Source: Pseudomonas coleopterorum
Lineage (GTDB): Bacteria > Pseudomonadota > Gammaproteobacteria > Pseudomonadales > Pseudomonadaceae
Length of the DNA stretch: 64,000 nucleotides
Reading direction: 5' to 3'
Assembly: GCF_900105555.1 (NCBI RefSeq)
Contig: NZ_FNTZ01000001.1
Coordinates: 4,653,001 to 4,717,000 of the forward strand
The position numbers were made by a program, and so were the translations under genes. Below the pieces are notes generated by a model that was not told the DNA's origin, did not search any database, and saw only the letters and a list, made by a program, of their open reading frames with translations. Positions 48,717-58,638 of the stretch are shown in pieces (within the stretch, counting starts at the first letter, position 1; the number at the start of each line of letters is the position of its first letter).

Positions 48717-50243
48717 TCAGAGCGTCTGATGTAATGGGCAGGGTTGTGGATAACGTGCCTTGCGCTCCAGGTCGTCGAGGTCGATGTGGTTGCGCATGTA
48801 TTGCTGACTGGCGTCCACCAGCGGCTGGTGATCCCAGCTCTTCAGCGTGCCCTGGGTCAACGCACTGGCCACGAAACGACGGCGGCGCTGGCTGGCGAGC
48901 ACCTCTTGGTGTATCGCCGGCATGTCCCATTTACGGCGGGCTTCATTCAGAAACGCCTCGAACAGTGCCTGGTGCGAGGGTGACCGGCTCAGGTCTTCGC
49001 GTTCGTGTGGATCGTTGTCCACGTCGTAGAGCAGGCAGGGGTCCTGCTCGCTGTAGATGAATTTCATCGCCCCGCGGCGGATCATCATCAGCGGACTGTT
49101 GGTGCCTTCGGCCATGTACTCGCCGAACACCTCGTCGTGGCCGCCCTCACCTTGCAGGTGGGAAACCAGCGAACGGCCATCCAGAGGCAGGCCGGGCTCG
49201 AGTTCGCCGCCGGCCAGCTCGACGAAGGTAGGCAGCAGGTCGGCGGTGGAAACGGCCGCCTGCACGCGCCCCGGCTGGAACTGGCCAGGGGCGCAGACCA
49301 GCAGCGGCACCCGCGCCGCCATCTCGAACCAATGCATCTTGTACCAGAGCCCACGCTCGCCAAGCATGTCGCCGTGATCGCCGGAGAAGACGATGATGGT
49401 GTCGTCGGCCAGCCCGGTTTCTTCCAGGGTCTGCATCAGCTTGCCGACATTGTGATCGATGTAGCTGCACGCGCCGAAATAGGCGCGTCGTGCGTCGCGG
49501 ATCTTATCCACAGGCAAGGGTTTGTCCCACAGGTCATAGACCTTGAGCAGGCGTTGCGAATGCGGGTCCAGTTCGGTCTGGCTCGGCACGTTCTGCGGCA
49601 GGGGAATGTCTTCGTCGCGGTACAGGTCCCAGAACGGCTTGGGAATGGTGTAGGGATCGTGCGGGTGGGTCATCGACACCGTCAGACAGAAAGGCTGGTC
49701 ACCGTCTTCGCGAATGTGATCGAACAGGTACTGCTGGGCCTTGAACACCACTTCTTCATCGAAATCCAGCTGGTTGGTGCGCACACAGGGGCCAGCCTGC
49801 AGCACCGAGGACATGTTGTGATACCAGCTGGGGCGCACGTTGGGTTCGTCCCAGTTGACGGCCCAGCCATAGTCGGCGGGATAGATATCGCTGGTCAGGC
49901 GTTCCTCGTAACCGTGCAGTTGGTCAGGGCCGCAGAAATGCATCTTCCCCGACAGCGCCGTGCGATAACCCAGGCGGCGCAGATAGTGGGCGTAGGTGGG
50001 CACGTCTGCGGCAAAGTCGGCAGCGTTATCGTAGGCGCCGATCTTGCTCGGCAACTGCCCACTGACCAAGGTGAAACGCGACGGCGCGCACAGCGGGCTG
50101 TTGCAGTAGGCGGCATCGAACACCACGCCGGTTTCGGCCAGGCGGCTGATGTTCGGCAGCTTGATGGGAGACGCCGCGTAGATCGGCAACAGAGGGGCGG
50201 CCATCTGATCGGCCATGATGAAAAGAATGTTCTTGCGCTTCAT
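48717..50243 (-). CDS. betC: Choline sulfatase
   Basis: A 508-residue sulfatase that splits choline-O-sulfate into choline and sulfate. The formylglycine motif is C52-A-P-S-R. Metal-binding residues ADQ at 11-13 and the later SGDHGDMLGERG are present. The C-terminal region (PLLYDVDNDPHEREDL style) is typical of BetC. I start at the ATG at 50243 (MKRKNILFIMADQMAAPLLP). The LysR regulator is divergent and choX follows. Perfect DnaA boxes are at 48745 and 49504. Confidence 0.95.
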   Translation of the reverse strand: MKRKNILFIMADQMAAPLLPIYAASPIKLPNISRLAETGVVFDAAYCNSPLCAPSRFTLVSGQLPSKIGAYDNAADFAADVPTYAHYLRRLGYRTALSGKMHFCGPDQLHGYEERLTSDIYPADYGWAVNWDEPNVRPSWYHNMSSVLQAGPCVRTNQLDFDEEVVFKAQQYLFDHIREDGDQPFCLTVSMTHPHDPYTIPKPFWDLYRDEDIPLPQNVPSQTELDPHSQRLLKVYDLWDKPLPVDKIRDARRAYFGACSYIDHNVGKLMQTLEETGLADDTIIVFSGDHGDMLGERGLWYKMHWFEMAARVPLLVCAPGQFQPGRVQAAVSTADLLPTFVELAGGELEPGLPLDGRSLVSHLQGEGGHDEVFGEYMAEGTNSPLMMIRRGAMKFIYSEQDPCLLYDVDNDPHEREDLSRSPSHQALFEAFLNEARRKWDMPAIHQEVLASQRRRRFVASALTQGTLKSWDHQPLVDASQQYMRNHIDLDDLERKARYPQPCPLHQTL

Positions 50244-50357
50244 CGGCTCAGGGCATTCCATAGTGGAGATTAATGCGAAGTTTCTACCGTTCACCATGCG
50301 GTGCCGCTGTGGCCTGGTAAAGCCCATGCAGAACAATACCTAGGATAAGTAGCGCTT

Positions 50358-51266
50358 ATGTTGGCAAGCCTTGGAGAACTCTCCCTTGATCTGTTGCGGG
50401 CCTTCGAGGCCGCCGCCAGGCTGCGCAGTTTCACGGCCGCCGCCGCCGAGTTGGGTACGACACAACCTGCCGTCAGCCAGCAGATCAAACGGCTCGAGGA
50501 ACAACTGGCCATCCGCCTGTTCGATCGTATCTACCGAGGCATCGAGCTGACCGACGCAGGCTACACCCTGTTCGAGGCGGTACAGGGAGGGCTGCGCAGC
50601 ATCGACGACTGTCTGGGTTTGATCACCACCCAGACCCAGCATGAAGTGCTTCAGGTCTCTACCGACTTCGCGTTCGCCGCCTATTGGCTCATGCCACGCC
50701 TGCATCGCTTCCATCAACGTTATCCACAGGTCGATGTCAGCTTGGTCACCAGTGAACGCAGCCATGCCATGCTCGGCCCGAACATCGATGTGGCAGTCCT
50801 GTTCGGCAATGGCCGGTTCCGTCAGGGTGAAAGCCACTGGTTATTCAATGAAGAAGTCTTCCCGGTCTGCAGCCCGCGCCTGTTGGACGATCGAACGCTA
50901 CCGCTGGGCTCCGATGCATTGCTCGAATGGCCGCTGCTGCACCTGCGCGGTGAAAGCAGCTGTCAGTGGTTCGATTGGAGCGGCCTGTTCCGCGCCCTGC
51001 ACATCCCCAGTGCCCCAGCACCGGGGCAATTGCGCTTCGACAACTACACGCTGCTCATCCAGGCCGCGATTGCCGGGCAAGGCGTTGCCATCGGCTGGCG
51101 TCACCTGGTGGACGCATTGCTGGAGCAGCAACTGCTCTGCCGCCCTTTCGAAGGCGCCGCCACATCGGCGTTGGGCTATTTCGTGGTGGTGCCGCAACGC
51201 AAACGCCGCGGACAAATGGTGCAAAGGTTCGTGGATTGGGTGATGGAGGAGCAGAGCCGGCGGTAG
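50358..51266 (+). CDS. LysR-family regulator of choline sulfate use
   Basis: A 302-residue LysR protein with an N-terminal winged helix-turn-helix (SLDLLRAFEAAARLRSFTAA, TTQPAVSQQIKRLEE) and an effector domain. It is divergent from betC with a 114-bp gap, the position of the choline-sulfate regulator next to betC in other proteobacteria. The effector (choline sulfate or choline) is inferred. A perfect DnaA box is at 50720-50728. Confidence 0.92.
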   Translation: MLASLGELSLDLLRAFEAAARLRSFTAAAAELGTTQPAVSQQIKRLEEQLAIRLFDRIYRGIELTDAGYTLFEAVQGGLRSIDDCLGLITTQTQHEVLQVSTDFAFAAYWLMPRLHRFHQRYPQVDVSLVTSERSHAMLGPNIDVAVLFGNGRFRQGESHWLFNEEVFPVCSPRLLDDRTLPLGSDALLEWPLLHLRGESSCQWFDWSGLFRALHIPSAPAPGQLRFDNYTLLIQAAIAGQGVAIGWRHLVDALLEQQLLCRPFEGAATSALGYFVVVPQRKRRGQMVQRFVDWVMEEQSRR

Positions 51267-51360
51267 AGGGGATATCTCACATTCACTTGGGAAACGGCTG
51301 CTACTGCACAATCGGTCGACTGGCTACCCTGCATGTCCCGCCGATCAGGAATGCATCGAC

Positions 51361-51870
51361 ATGCGCCGTGCCATAGCAGTCGCCGTTGTATCTACCGCCG
51401 TTTCAGGATGTTATCTACCCATCCCTCAGGATTATCACCCGCCTACCCCAATCGATATCTTCACTTATACAATCATCCGCATGATGCCGGATGATCACTC
51501 GCCTTCCCTTCGTCTTGATGAAGGTAGATCCATAGGCGCTCGGGCGTTTCGACCGCTGGATCATGCATCCCTTGTGGCGTTTTTCAAAGGCATGCAAGGC
51601 GAGTGCGTTTCGGCTCAACACACCTCTAACCGGATTGAATGTACGGTAATCAGGGAAACCCATTTCCAGCAGCCGGATCGCAACGTCGAAAAAGTGAGCA
51701 GCTGTTGGGGCAATATCACGCTTGTTTACGGTTTCGACTATCTCGAGCCTGTTTCAGACCTGTCGAAGTGGTCATCCATGGATTTTTTTGCCAGTGAGAT
51801 GGGTTGCGTAAACGCTTGGGCGACTCCGAGCTATAGCGCTTCTGATTCGGGACAGGCAGTGCATCTCTAG
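51361..51870 (+). CDS. Orphan lipoprotein of unknown function
   Basis: A 169-residue predicted lipoprotein: signal MRRAIAVAVVSTAV, lipobox VSGC with C17. The rest has a few cysteines (C85, C97, C118 and others) and no motif I recognise. Base composition looks more AT-rich than in neighbouring genes, and codon choice is less biased, which may indicate a recent arrival. It is convergent with the CigR-like gene, 8 bp apart. Function unknown. Confidence 0.7.
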   Translation: MRRAIAVAVVSTAVSGCYLPIPQDYHPPTPIDIFTYTIIRMMPDDHSPSLRLDEGRSIGARAFRPLDHASLVAFFKGMQGECVSAQHTSNRIECTVIRETHFQQPDRNVEKVSSCWGNITLVYGFDYLEPVSDLSKWSSMDFFASEMGCVNAWATPSYSASDSGQAVHL

Positions 51871-51878
51871 ATGGCTGA

Positions 51879-52373
51879 TCAGTTCAAAACCCCCTGCAAC
51901 ACCTCGTAGACGATCCCGGTACCAATGGCGATCAGCACCACATCCGTGCCCATGCGGCGCCATTCATAGCCTTCGTAACGCGGTAGGTGCTTCAGCGCGG
52001 GACCGTCGAGGCGGGCACCGTAGCCGCGAGGTAGAGGTTGTCCCTTGATGGCGCGAATACTGGCGGGAGGCGGGTTGCCGGGCCGGAAGACGTCGCGGTG
52101 ATCCTGAATGGTCTGGCGTACGGGGCCGAAATCCTGGGGTGGACCACCGCGCGCGATGCCGCCACCTGGGTTGCCTTGGCCACGGTTGCCTGGACCGCGC
52201 TCGTCATGATCAGGCCGATCGGGTCCGCCCTGCCGCTGATGGGGTTGTTCCTGGCGCCCTTGACGTTGCTCATCCGGTCCTCCCGGACCACCAGGGGCGG
52301 CTTGCACCAGCGGTGCACAAGCGATCACCAGTGCGCCCACGCTCAGAATCAGGTTTTTTGGCATGTTCATCAT
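51879..52373 (-). CDS. CigR-like exported protein (RcnB/CigR family)
   Basis: A 164-residue protein with a signal peptide (cleavage near AQA, about residue 25) and a low-complexity Gly/Pro/Gln/Asp/Arg stretch (about 26-80). The C-terminal domain resembles CigR: GYGARLDGPALKHLPRYEGYEW then a hydrophobic end DVVLIAIGTGIVYEVLQGVL. CigR is known as an anti-virulence factor in Salmonella; no such role is shown here. It may sit in the periplasm with the hydrophobic end in the membrane. Confidence 0.7.
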   Translation of the reverse strand: MMNMPKNLILSVGALVIACAPLVQAAPGGPGGPDEQRQGRQEQPHQRQGGPDRPDHDERGPGNRGQGNPGGGIARGGPPQDFGPVRQTIQDHRDVFRPGNPPPASIRAIKGQPLPRGYGARLDGPALKHLPRYEGYEWRRMGTDVVLIAIGTGIVYEVLQGVLN

Positions 52374-52395
52374 GGATTTCCTTCACGGCCAAACA

Positions 52396-52432
52396 GCAAA
52401 AAGGGGGACCGAACACAGGTTCGATCCCCCTT
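52396..52432 (-). terminator. Rho-independent terminator after trpA
   Basis: On the minus strand AAGGGGGATCGAAC pairs with GTTCGGTCCCCCTT (one G-T pair, loop about 52415-52417) and is followed by five T. It ends trpBA. Confidence 0.88.
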
Positions 52433-52492
52433 GGTCTTGCCGTTTAGTCCCGTGAACCAGAGGCTAATTCCTCTGTATTGGAATCTTTACCT

Positions 52493-53305
52493 TCAGCTGA
52501 CACGAGCCTTACGTACGCCCTGCGCCAGTTGACTGCACAGCGACAGCACATCTTCCACAGCCTGACCGTGGTGCTGGGCATGGGCGATCTTGTCCACCAG
52601 TGCCGAGCCGACCACCACGCCATCGGCCAGGCGGGCAATGGCGGCAGCCTGGTCGGGCGTGCGGATGCCGAAACCGACGCTGATCGGCAGGTCGGTATGT
52701 CGACGTAGCCGCTCGATGGCACCGCCCACGTGCTCGGTGGTAGCCGAGCCGGCACCGGTCACGCCGGCCACCGATACGTAGTAGACGAACCCGGAGCTGC
52801 GCTCCAGTACCCGTGGCAAGCGTGCATCGTCGGTGGTTGGCGTGGTCAGACGGATGAAGTCGATACCCGAGGCCTGTGCCGGGGTCGCCAATTCACCATC
52901 ATGCTCGGGCGGCAGGTCGACGATGATCAGGCCGTCGACACCGGCCTCCTTGGCCTCGGCCACGAAGGCTTCGACGCCGAAGCGGTGAATCGGGTTGTAG
53001 TAGCCCATTAGCACGATGGGCGTGGTGCTGTTTTCGACGCGGAATTCACGAACCATCTGCAGGGTTTTCGCCAGCGTCTGACCGGCGTTCAGTGCCCGCA
53101 GGGTCGCCAACTGAATGGCCAGGCCGTCGGCCATCGGATCGGTGAAGGGCATGCCCAGCTCGATGACATCCGCACCGGCGGCTGGCAGGCCCTTGAGGAT
53201 CGACAGGGAAGCGTCGTAGCCGGGGTCGCCAGCGGTGATGAAGGTGACCAGGGCCGCGCGGCCTTCGGCCTTGAGTTCGGCAAAGCGTTGTTCGAGGCGG
53301 CTCAT
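52493..53305 (-). CDS. trpA: Tryptophan synthase subunit alpha
   Basis: A 270-residue subunit that cleaves indole-3-glycerol phosphate to indole. Catalytic E49 and D60 are present in [14 protein letters not shown] use the ATG at 53305, which overlaps the trpB stop by four bases (ATGA), so the two are translationally coupled. Longer starts lie inside trpB. Confidence 0.98.
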   Translation of the reverse strand: MSRLEQRFAELKAEGRAALVTFITAGDPGYDASLSILKGLPAAGADVIELGMPFTDPMADGLAIQLATLRALNAGQTLAKTLQMVREFRVENSTTPIVLMGYYNPIHRFGVEAFVAEAKEAGVDGLIIVDLPPEHDGELATPAQASGIDFIRLTTPTTDDARLPRVLERSSGFVYYVSVAGVTGAGSATTEHVGGAIERLRRHTDLPISVGFGIRTPDQAAAIARLADGVVVGSALVDKIAHAQHHGQAVEDVLSLCSQLAQGVRKARVS

Positions 53306-54528
53306 GCCAGTGTCTCCTTTGCGCCTTGGGCGCCCATATGGCTCATCACGGTTTGCATGTCCTTGTCGCCGCGGCCCGACAGGCACACCACCATCAAGTG
53401 GTCGGCAGGCAGCGTCGGCGCACGCTTCATGGCTTCGGCCAAGGCGTGAGCGGTTTCCAGCGCCGGGATGATGCCTTCCAGACGGCAGGTGGCATGGAAC
53501 GCAGCCAACGCCTCTTCGTCGGTGATGCTGGTGTAGTTCACCCGCTTGATTTCGTGCAACCAGGCGTGTTCGGGACCGATACCGGGGTAGTCCAGGCCAG
53601 CCGAGATGGAGTGCGCATCGGTGATCTGCCCATCGTTGTCCTGCAGCAGATAGGTGCGATTGCCGTGCAGTACACCGGGAACGCCACCGTTGAGGCTGGC
53701 GGCGTGCTTGCCCGAATTCACGCCATGGCCGGCAGCTTCGACGCCGATGATCTCCACGCTGCTGTCATCCAGGAAGGGGTGGAACAGGCCCATGGCATTG
53801 GAACCACCGCCGACGCAGGCAACCAGGCTATCGGGCAGGCGACCTTCCTTCTCCTGCATCTGCTCGCGGGTTTCCTTGCCGATGATCGACTGGAAGTCGC
53901 GCACCATCGCCGGATACGGGTGTGGGCCGGCCACGGTACCGATCAGGTAGAAGGTGTCGTCGACATTGGTGACCCAGTCACGCAGCGCATCGTTCATGGC
54001 GTCTTTCAAGGTGCCGGTGCCGGAAGTGACCGGCACGATTTCGGCGCCCAGCAGTTTCATGCGAAACACGTTCGCCTGCTGGCGCTCGATGTCGGTGGCG
54101 CCCATGTAGATCACACAAGGCAGACCGAAGCGCGCGGCCACGGTGGCCGTGGCCACGCCGTGCATGCCGGCGCCGGTTTCGGCGATCAGGCGCTTCTTGC
54201 CCATGCGCTTGGCCAGCAGCACCTGGCCGATGCAATTGTTCACCTTGTGTGCGCCGGTATGATTGAGTTCTTCGCGCTTGAAGTAGATTTTCGCCCCGCC
54301 GCAATGTTCGGTCAGGCGCTCGGCGAAATACAACGGATTGGGCCGGCCGATATAGTCGCGCTGGAAGTAGGCGACCTGCTCGAGAAACTCGGGATCGGCC
54401 TTGGCCGCTTCGTATTCCCGAGCCAGCTCAAGCACCAGCGGCATCAGGGTCTCGGCGACGTAGCGGCCGCCGAAGGCACCGAACAGGCCGTTGCTGTCCG
54501 GGCCACTGCGAAGATTGCTCTGGGTCAT
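53302..54528 (-). CDS. trpB: Tryptophan synthase subunit beta
   Basis: A 408-residue PLP enzyme joining indole and serine. The PLP lysine is K95 in [10 protein letters not shown], and the glycine-rich phosphate loop [10 protein letters not shown] is present. The trpBA pair is expressed from the region shared with divergent trpI, which in Pseudomonas activates it in response to indoleglycerol phosphate. Confidence 0.98.
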   Translation of the reverse strand: MTQSNLRSGPDSNGLFGAFGGRYVAETLMPLVLELAREYEAAKADPEFLEQVAYFQRDYIGRPNPLYFAERLTEHCGGAKIYFKREELNHTGAHKVNNCIGQVLLAKRMGKKRLIAETGAGMHGVATATVAARFGLPCVIYMGATDIERQQANVFRMKLLGAEIVPVTSGTGTLKDAMNDALRDWVTNVDDTFYLIGTVAGPHPYPAMVRDFQSIIGKETREQMQEKEGRLPDSLVACVGGGSNAMGLFHPFLDDSSVEIIGVEAAGHGVNSGKHAASLNGGVPGVLHGNRTYLLQDNDGQITDAHSISAGLDYPGIGPEHAWLHEIKRVNYTSITDEEALAAFHATCRLEGIIPALETAHALAEAMKRAPTLPADHLMVVCLSGRGDKDMQTVMSHMGAQGAKETLA

Positions 54529-54557
54529 GCGAAGCTCCAGGGGAAATGAGAGGGCGA

Positions 54558-54630
54558 TGTCACTACTGTACCCATGACAGCCGCTCGGGAAAACCGATAA
54601 GATCTGAGCAACCTGTCAGGAATTCTCACA
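54558..54630. promoter_or_regulatory. Candidate TrpI operators between trpI and trpB
   Basis: Two dyads: TGTCA-N12-TGACA (54558-54562 with 54575-54579) and TGT-N11-ACA (54614-54630, TGTCAGGAATTCTCACA), which has the LysR T-N11-A form. The second sits just upstream of the trpI start, so it may also control trpI. Assignment rests on symmetry and location. Confidence 0.45.
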
Positions 54631-54635
54631 TTACC

Positions 54636-55532
54636 ATGAGCCGTGACCTGCCCCCGCTGAATGCCCTCAAGGCATTCGAAGCCACTGCCCGCCTCAACAG
54701 CGTCAGCAAGGCGGCCGAATCCTTGAGCGTGACCCACGGTGCCGTCAGCCGACAACTGAAGCTGCTCGAAGAGCATCTGGGCATCGCATTGTTCGTCAAG
54801 CAGGGGCGTGGCCTGAAACTCACAGATGCCGGCAGTCGGCTGCGCGATGCCAGCGCCGAGGCTTTCGAACGCCTGCGTCTGGTCTGTGCGGAATTGAGTC
54901 AGGCCCAGGCTCAGGCGCCGTTCGTCCTGGGCTGCTCGGGAAGCCTGCTGGCGCGCTGGTTCATCCCGCGTCTGGGTCGATTGAACAGCGACTTGCCGGA
55001 CCTGCGCCTGCATCTATCGGCCGGCGAAGGCGATCTGGACCCTCGCCGTCCTGGCCTGGACGCCTTGCTGATGTTTGCCGAACCACCCTGGCCCGCCGAC
55101 ATGGACGTGTTCGAACTGGCCGAAGAGCGCATCGGACCGGTGCTCAGCCCGCGCTTCCATGAATTCGAAGCCTTGCAGAACTGTACGGCCAAAGACTTGC
55201 TCAAGCACGCCCTGTTGCACACGACATCACGGCCACAGGCCTGGCCCAGCTGGGTACGGCGCAACGGCCTGGAACCCGAGGCGTTGACCTTGGGACAGGG
55301 GTTCGAGCATTTGTATTATCTGCTGGAAGCAGCAGTGGCTGGACTGGGCATTGCCATCGCACCCGAACCGCTGGTGATCGATGACCTGCGGGCCGGGCGT
55401 CTGGCCGCGCCATGGGGTTTTACGCAAACCCCGGCGCGGCTGGCGCTTTGGGTCCCGCGGCGCGCCTCGGATGGGCGCGCTCGACAGCTGGCGCTATGGC
55501 TCAAGCAGGAGCTGGCGCGCCAGGTCGATTAG
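54636..55532 (+). CDS. trpI: LysR-family activator of trpBA
   Basis: A 298-residue LysR protein; I start at the ATG at 54636 ([20 protein letters not shown]). The helix-turn-helix [19 protein letters not shown] starts near residue 17. It is divergent from trpBA, exactly the pseudomonad arrangement where TrpI activates trpBA with indoleglycerol phosphate. Its stop overlaps the convergent DUF883 gene by four bases. Confidence 0.95.
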   Translation: MSRDLPPLNALKAFEATARLNSVSKAAESLSVTHGAVSRQLKLLEEHLGIALFVKQGRGLKLTDAGSRLRDASAEAFERLRLVCAELSQAQAQAPFVLGCSGSLLARWFIPRLGRLNSDLPDLRLHLSAGEGDLDPRRPGLDALLMFAEPPWPADMDVFELAEERIGPVLSPRFHEFEALQNCTAKDLLKHALLHTTSRPQAWPSWVRRNGLEPEALTLGQGFEHLYYLLEAAVAGLGIAIAPEPLVIDDLRAGRLAAPWGFTQTPARLALWVPRRASDGRARQLALWLKQELARQVD

Positions 55533-55852
55533 TTGCTGCGGTTGCACATCAGGTAAGCGGCGATCAGACCCAGCGCGCCGACGGCGACGCCAGCTGCGGC
55601 CCAAGGGTGCTCTTGAGCGTAGTCACGGGTAGCGATACCGGTTTCCTTGGTCTTGACCTTCACTTCTTCGTACGCGTCGCTGATCAGGCTGCGCGAGTGG
55701 CTCAGCGCGGTCTCGGCATTGGCCTTTAGCGCTTTGAGGGTCTTGCGCGACTCCTCGGTGGAATCTTCCTTCAGGCTTTCCAGGGAGCGCAGCAGACTTT
55801 CGATTTCTGCTTCCATGCTTTGCAGCGAGGCCTTGCGGGTCGAAATTGCCAT
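55529..55852 (-). CDS. DUF883 family membrane protein (ElaB/YqjD-like)
   Basis: A 107-residue protein: a charged helical N-terminal part ([20 protein letters not shown]) and one C-terminal membrane helix ([18 protein letters not shown]). This is the layout of ElaB/YqjD/YgaM proteins, which tether ribosomes to the inner membrane in stationary phase in E. coli. I use the ATG at 55852 with GGAGA upstream. No partner genes are adjacent except dodecin, divergent. Confidence 0.88.
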   Translation of the reverse strand: MAISTRKASLQSMEAEIESLLRSLESLKEDSTEESRKTLKALKANAETALSHSRSLISDAYEEVKVKTKETGIATRDYAQEHPWAAAGVAVGALGLIAAYLMCNRSN

Positions 55853-55995
55853 GGGTATCTCTCCTTCGTTGTGGTGAATAGCGTGTGTAGATTCCGACTG
55901 CGCGGCAGGATGAAAGTGCAGTGCGTATGAACTTTTAGCGCAGAAATCCCCACACAGGTAGACAACCTTTCGTAGTCCATCCACTGGAGAGCACC

Positions 55996-56211
55996 ATGAG
56001 CGATCACCACACGTACAAGAAAGTCGAACTGGTCGGTTCCTCGACCACCACCATCGAAGACGCCATCAACAACGCATTGGCCGAAGCGAGCAAGAGCATC
56101 GAGAAAATGGAGTGGTTCGAAGTGACCGAAACCCGTGGTCATATCGAGGATGGTCGAGTGGCTCATTTCCAGGTCACGCTGAAAGTTGGCTTCCGTATCC
56201 AAAATAGCTGA
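55996..56211 (+). CDS. Dodecin
   Basis: A 71-residue flavin-binding dodecamer subunit: [20 protein letters not shown] and the W-containing [12 protein letters not shown] segment (W40) that stacks on the flavin. Dodecins store or buffer riboflavin and FMN. Single gene, divergent from the DUF883 gene. Confidence 0.94.
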   Translation: MSDHHTYKKVELVGSSTTTIEDAINNALAEASKSIEKMEWFEVTETRGHIEDGRVAHFQVTLKVGFRIQNS

Positions 56212-56343
56212 CAGAAAACACGGAATCTTCCGACTGGCCGAATGCCATAGGTTGAGTTACAACACACTCCCGGCGTATCGACCTGACCACAGGCGATCCG
56301 CCGTTTGTCTTTAACCGGCAGTACCAAACCAAGGATGCAAGCG

Positions 56344-56568
56344 ATGAAGCGAATTTTGTTGGCTGTGGGTTTGTTGAGCGTGGCAAGCGGCGTGTTCGCT
56401 GCAGGCAAGCCGTGCGAGGAGCTCAAGAGCGAAATCGCCGCGAAGATCGATGCCAACGGCGTGTCGGGTTACACGCTGGAAGTGGTCGACAATGTCACAC
56501 CGGATGCAGGTTTCCAGGTTGTCGGTTCGTGTGAAGGCGGCACCAAGGCCATCGTCTACAAGCGCTGA
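56344..56568 (+). CDS. DUF1161 exported small protein, copy 1
   Basis: A 74-residue protein with a signal peptide (cleavage after VFA) and the core CEELKSEIAAKIDANGV. Two cysteines (CEELK and GSCEGG) are conserved in both copies in this window and may form a disulfide. A start 9 bp upstream (ATG 56335) is also possible. A paralogue lies at 58363, flanking the LLM and osmC genes. Function unknown. Confidence 0.85.
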   Translation: MKRILLAVGLLSVASGVFAAGKPCEELKSEIAAKIDANGVSGYTLEVVDNVTPDAGFQVVGSCEGGTKAIVYKR

Positions 56569-56609
56569 TGGCATCGCTGCCATGACTCGCTCCCGCAGGA
56601 CATCCAATC

Positions 56610-56645
56610 CCCTGTAGGAGCGGTCAGCGGCCGCGAAACACGCGC
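56610..56645. repeat. Single REP element
   Basis: CTGTAGGAGCGGTCAGCGGCCGCGAA, the common Pseudomonas REP core, alone between convergent genes. Confidence 0.8.
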
Positions 56646-56670
56646 CGCAGTACCTCAGGTCAGTGCACGC

Positions 56671-57672
56671 TCAACCCTTCATCACCTGCGCCAACAGTTC
56701 ATAGGATCTGAGCCGATCGGCATGCTCATACAGATCGCACGTGAAGATCAGTTCGTCCGCCTGCGTCTGCTCCTGCAACACCTCAAGCTTGGCACGGACC
56801 TTCGCCGGTCCTCCCACCACCGCCAGGCCCAGAAAGTCCCCGACCGCAGCCTTTTCATGGGGCAACCACAATCCTTCCATGCTCTTGACCGGTGGCTGCT
56901 GCACCAGGGTCTGGCCGCGCATAAGGTTGAGAATACGCTGGTAGACCGAAGTGGCCAGGTAGTCGGCGTGCTCGTCGCTGTCGGCGGCCACCAATGGCAC
57001 ACCCAACATCACATACGGCTTGTCCAATACCTCGGAAGGCTGGAAATGGGCGCGATAGACACGAATAGCCTCATGCATGTAACGCGGCGCGAAATGCGAA
57101 GCGAAGGCATAGGGAAGGCCATACATGCCTGCCAATTGGGCGCTGAACAGGCTCGATCCCAGCAGCCAGATGGGCACGTTGGTCCCGCTGCCCGGCACGG
57201 CGATCACTTTCTGATCAGGAGTACGAGGCCCCAGGTAGGCCATCAGCTCGCGAACGTCGTCGGGAAAATCGTCGGCACTGCCAGAGCGTTCACGGCGCAG
57301 CGCGCGCGCGGTCATCTGGTCCGACCCAGGCGCGCGGCCTAGGCCCAGGTCGATGCGTCCCGGGTACAGACTTTCCAGCGTGCCGAATTGTTCGGCGATC
57401 ACCAGCGGCGCATGGTTGGGCAACATCACCCCGCCCGAGCCCACCCGGATCGAGGACGTGCCACCGGCCAGATAGCCCAGCAGCACGGAGGTCGCCGAGC
57501 TGGCGATACCGTCCATGTTGTGGTGCTCGGCCACCCAGAAGCGGTTGTAGCCCCAGGTTTCGGCATGGCGCGCCAGATCCAGGGCATTGTGCAGCGACCG
57601 TGCCGGGCCATGGTCGGCACGTACGGGCACAAGGTCGAGGACGGAGTATTTCGTATCGGTCAAAACGGTCAT
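56671..57672 (-). CDS. LLM-class flavin-dependent oxidoreductase (luciferase-like)
   Basis: A 333-residue protein of the bacterial luciferase-like family, close in type to E. coli YhbW. Segments [18 protein letters not shown] and [16 protein letters not shown] fit the FMN-binding TIM barrel. I use the ATG at 57672 ([20 protein letters not shown]). No flavin reductase is adjacent and the substrate cannot be told. Confidence 0.9.
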   Translation of the reverse strand: MTVLTDTKYSVLDLVPVRADHGPARSLHNALDLARHAETWGYNRFWVAEHHNMDGIASSATSVLLGYLAGGTSSIRVGSGGVMLPNHAPLVIAEQFGTLESLYPGRIDLGLGRAPGSDQMTARALRRERSGSADDFPDDVRELMAYLGPRTPDQKVIAVPGSGTNVPIWLLGSSLFSAQLAGMYGLPYAFASHFAPRYMHEAIRVYRAHFQPSEVLDKPYVMLGVPLVAADSDEHADYLATSVYQRILNLMRGQTLVQQPPVKSMEGLWLPHEKAAVGDFLGLAVVGGPAKVRAKLEVLQEQTQADELIFTCDLYEHADRLRSYELLAQVMKG

Positions 57673-57877
57673 GATCAATGGCATCCTGTGGGTATGTGGC
57701 AGGTGGGATGCCCCGCGCATCTTTGCTACCGAATGTTTATTTCTTATGAATAGTCAGTATGGGCATCTTGCCCGGATTCAATAGCCAGCTGTCCGAATCG
57801 CGCTGAACTTGCCCAGCGCCCTGCCCTCTGAACACATGACACCGCGCGAACCCGTCGCGCCCATCATGGAGGCTTTT

Positions 57878-58309
57878 ATGAGCATCAAGAAAACCGCATC
57901 TGCTGTCTGGAAAGGCGATCTGAAAACCGGTAAGGGCGAGATTTCCACTCAGAGCGGCGCTCTGAAAAGCAATCCCTACGGCTTCAACACCCGTTTCGAA
58001 GGCCAGCCGGGCACCAATCCGGAAGAGTTGATCGGCGCAGCGCATGCAGGCTGTTTCTCCATGGCATTCTCGATGATTCTGGGCGGCGAAGGCTTCACCC
58101 CCGATGAAATCAAGACCTCCGCCGAAGTCAGCCTGGACAAGGAAGGCGAAGGTTTTGCAATCACCGCCATCAAGCTGACCATGTCGGCCAAGATCCCGAA
58201 CATCGACCAGGCCAAGTTCGAAGAGCTGGCCAACAAGGCGAAGGAAGGCTGCCCGGTATCGAAAGTACTGAACGCCGACATCACCCTGAGCGCCACCCTG
58301 GAATCTTGA
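57878..58309 (+). CDS. osmC: OsmC-type peroxidase (organic hydroperoxide)
   Basis: A 143-residue peroxidase with the two redox cysteines C59 (HAGCFSM) and C125 (EGCPVSKV). The start at 57878 has GGAGG upstream. OsmC reduces organic hydroperoxides and is induced by osmotic or stationary stress. It lies between the two DUF1161 paralogues, as at the osmC locus of P. aeruginosa. Confidence 0.95.
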   Translation: MSIKKTASAVWKGDLKTGKGEISTQSGALKSNPYGFNTRFEGQPGTNPEELIGAAHAGCFSMAFSMILGGEGFTPDEIKTSAEVSLDKEGEGFAITAIKLTMSAKIPNIDQAKFEELANKAKEGCPVSKVLNADITLSATLES

Positions 58310-58362
58310 GGTAGCGTGCGCCCGGTTGCCTTACACTGCCCCCTCACCAGGAGAATCGAGTC

Positions 58363-58596
58363 ATGAAGCAATTGATTTTGGCGATGGCGTGCAGTGTGTT
58401 GGCAACCACGGCGTTGGCAGCACCCAAGCCATGTGAGGATTTGAAGGCTGAAATCGAGGCCAAGATCCAGGCCCAGAGTGTCACGTCGTACACACTGGAA
58501 ATTGTCGACAACCTCGATGCCAAGGACCCGAATATGGTCGTGGGCACTTGCGACAATGGTACGCGCAAGATCGTCTATCAGAAAAACGACGACTGA
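58363..58596 (+). CDS. DUF1161 exported small protein, copy 2
   Basis: A 77-residue paralogue of the 56344 gene: signal peptide (cleavage after ALA), CEDLKAEIEAKIQAQSV, SYTLEIVDN and VVGTCDNGTRKIVYQK. Shared residues cover most of the mature protein. It follows osmC by 53 bp and may be co-expressed. Function unknown. Confidence 0.85.
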   Translation: MKQLILAMACSVLATTALAAPKPCEDLKAEIEAKIQAQSVTSYTLEIVDNLDAKDPNMVVGTCDNGTRKIVYQKNDD

Positions 58597-58638
58597 TTGC
58601 GCTGCGGTGCAATCACGCCATGGCGCTCAAGCAGCCGC

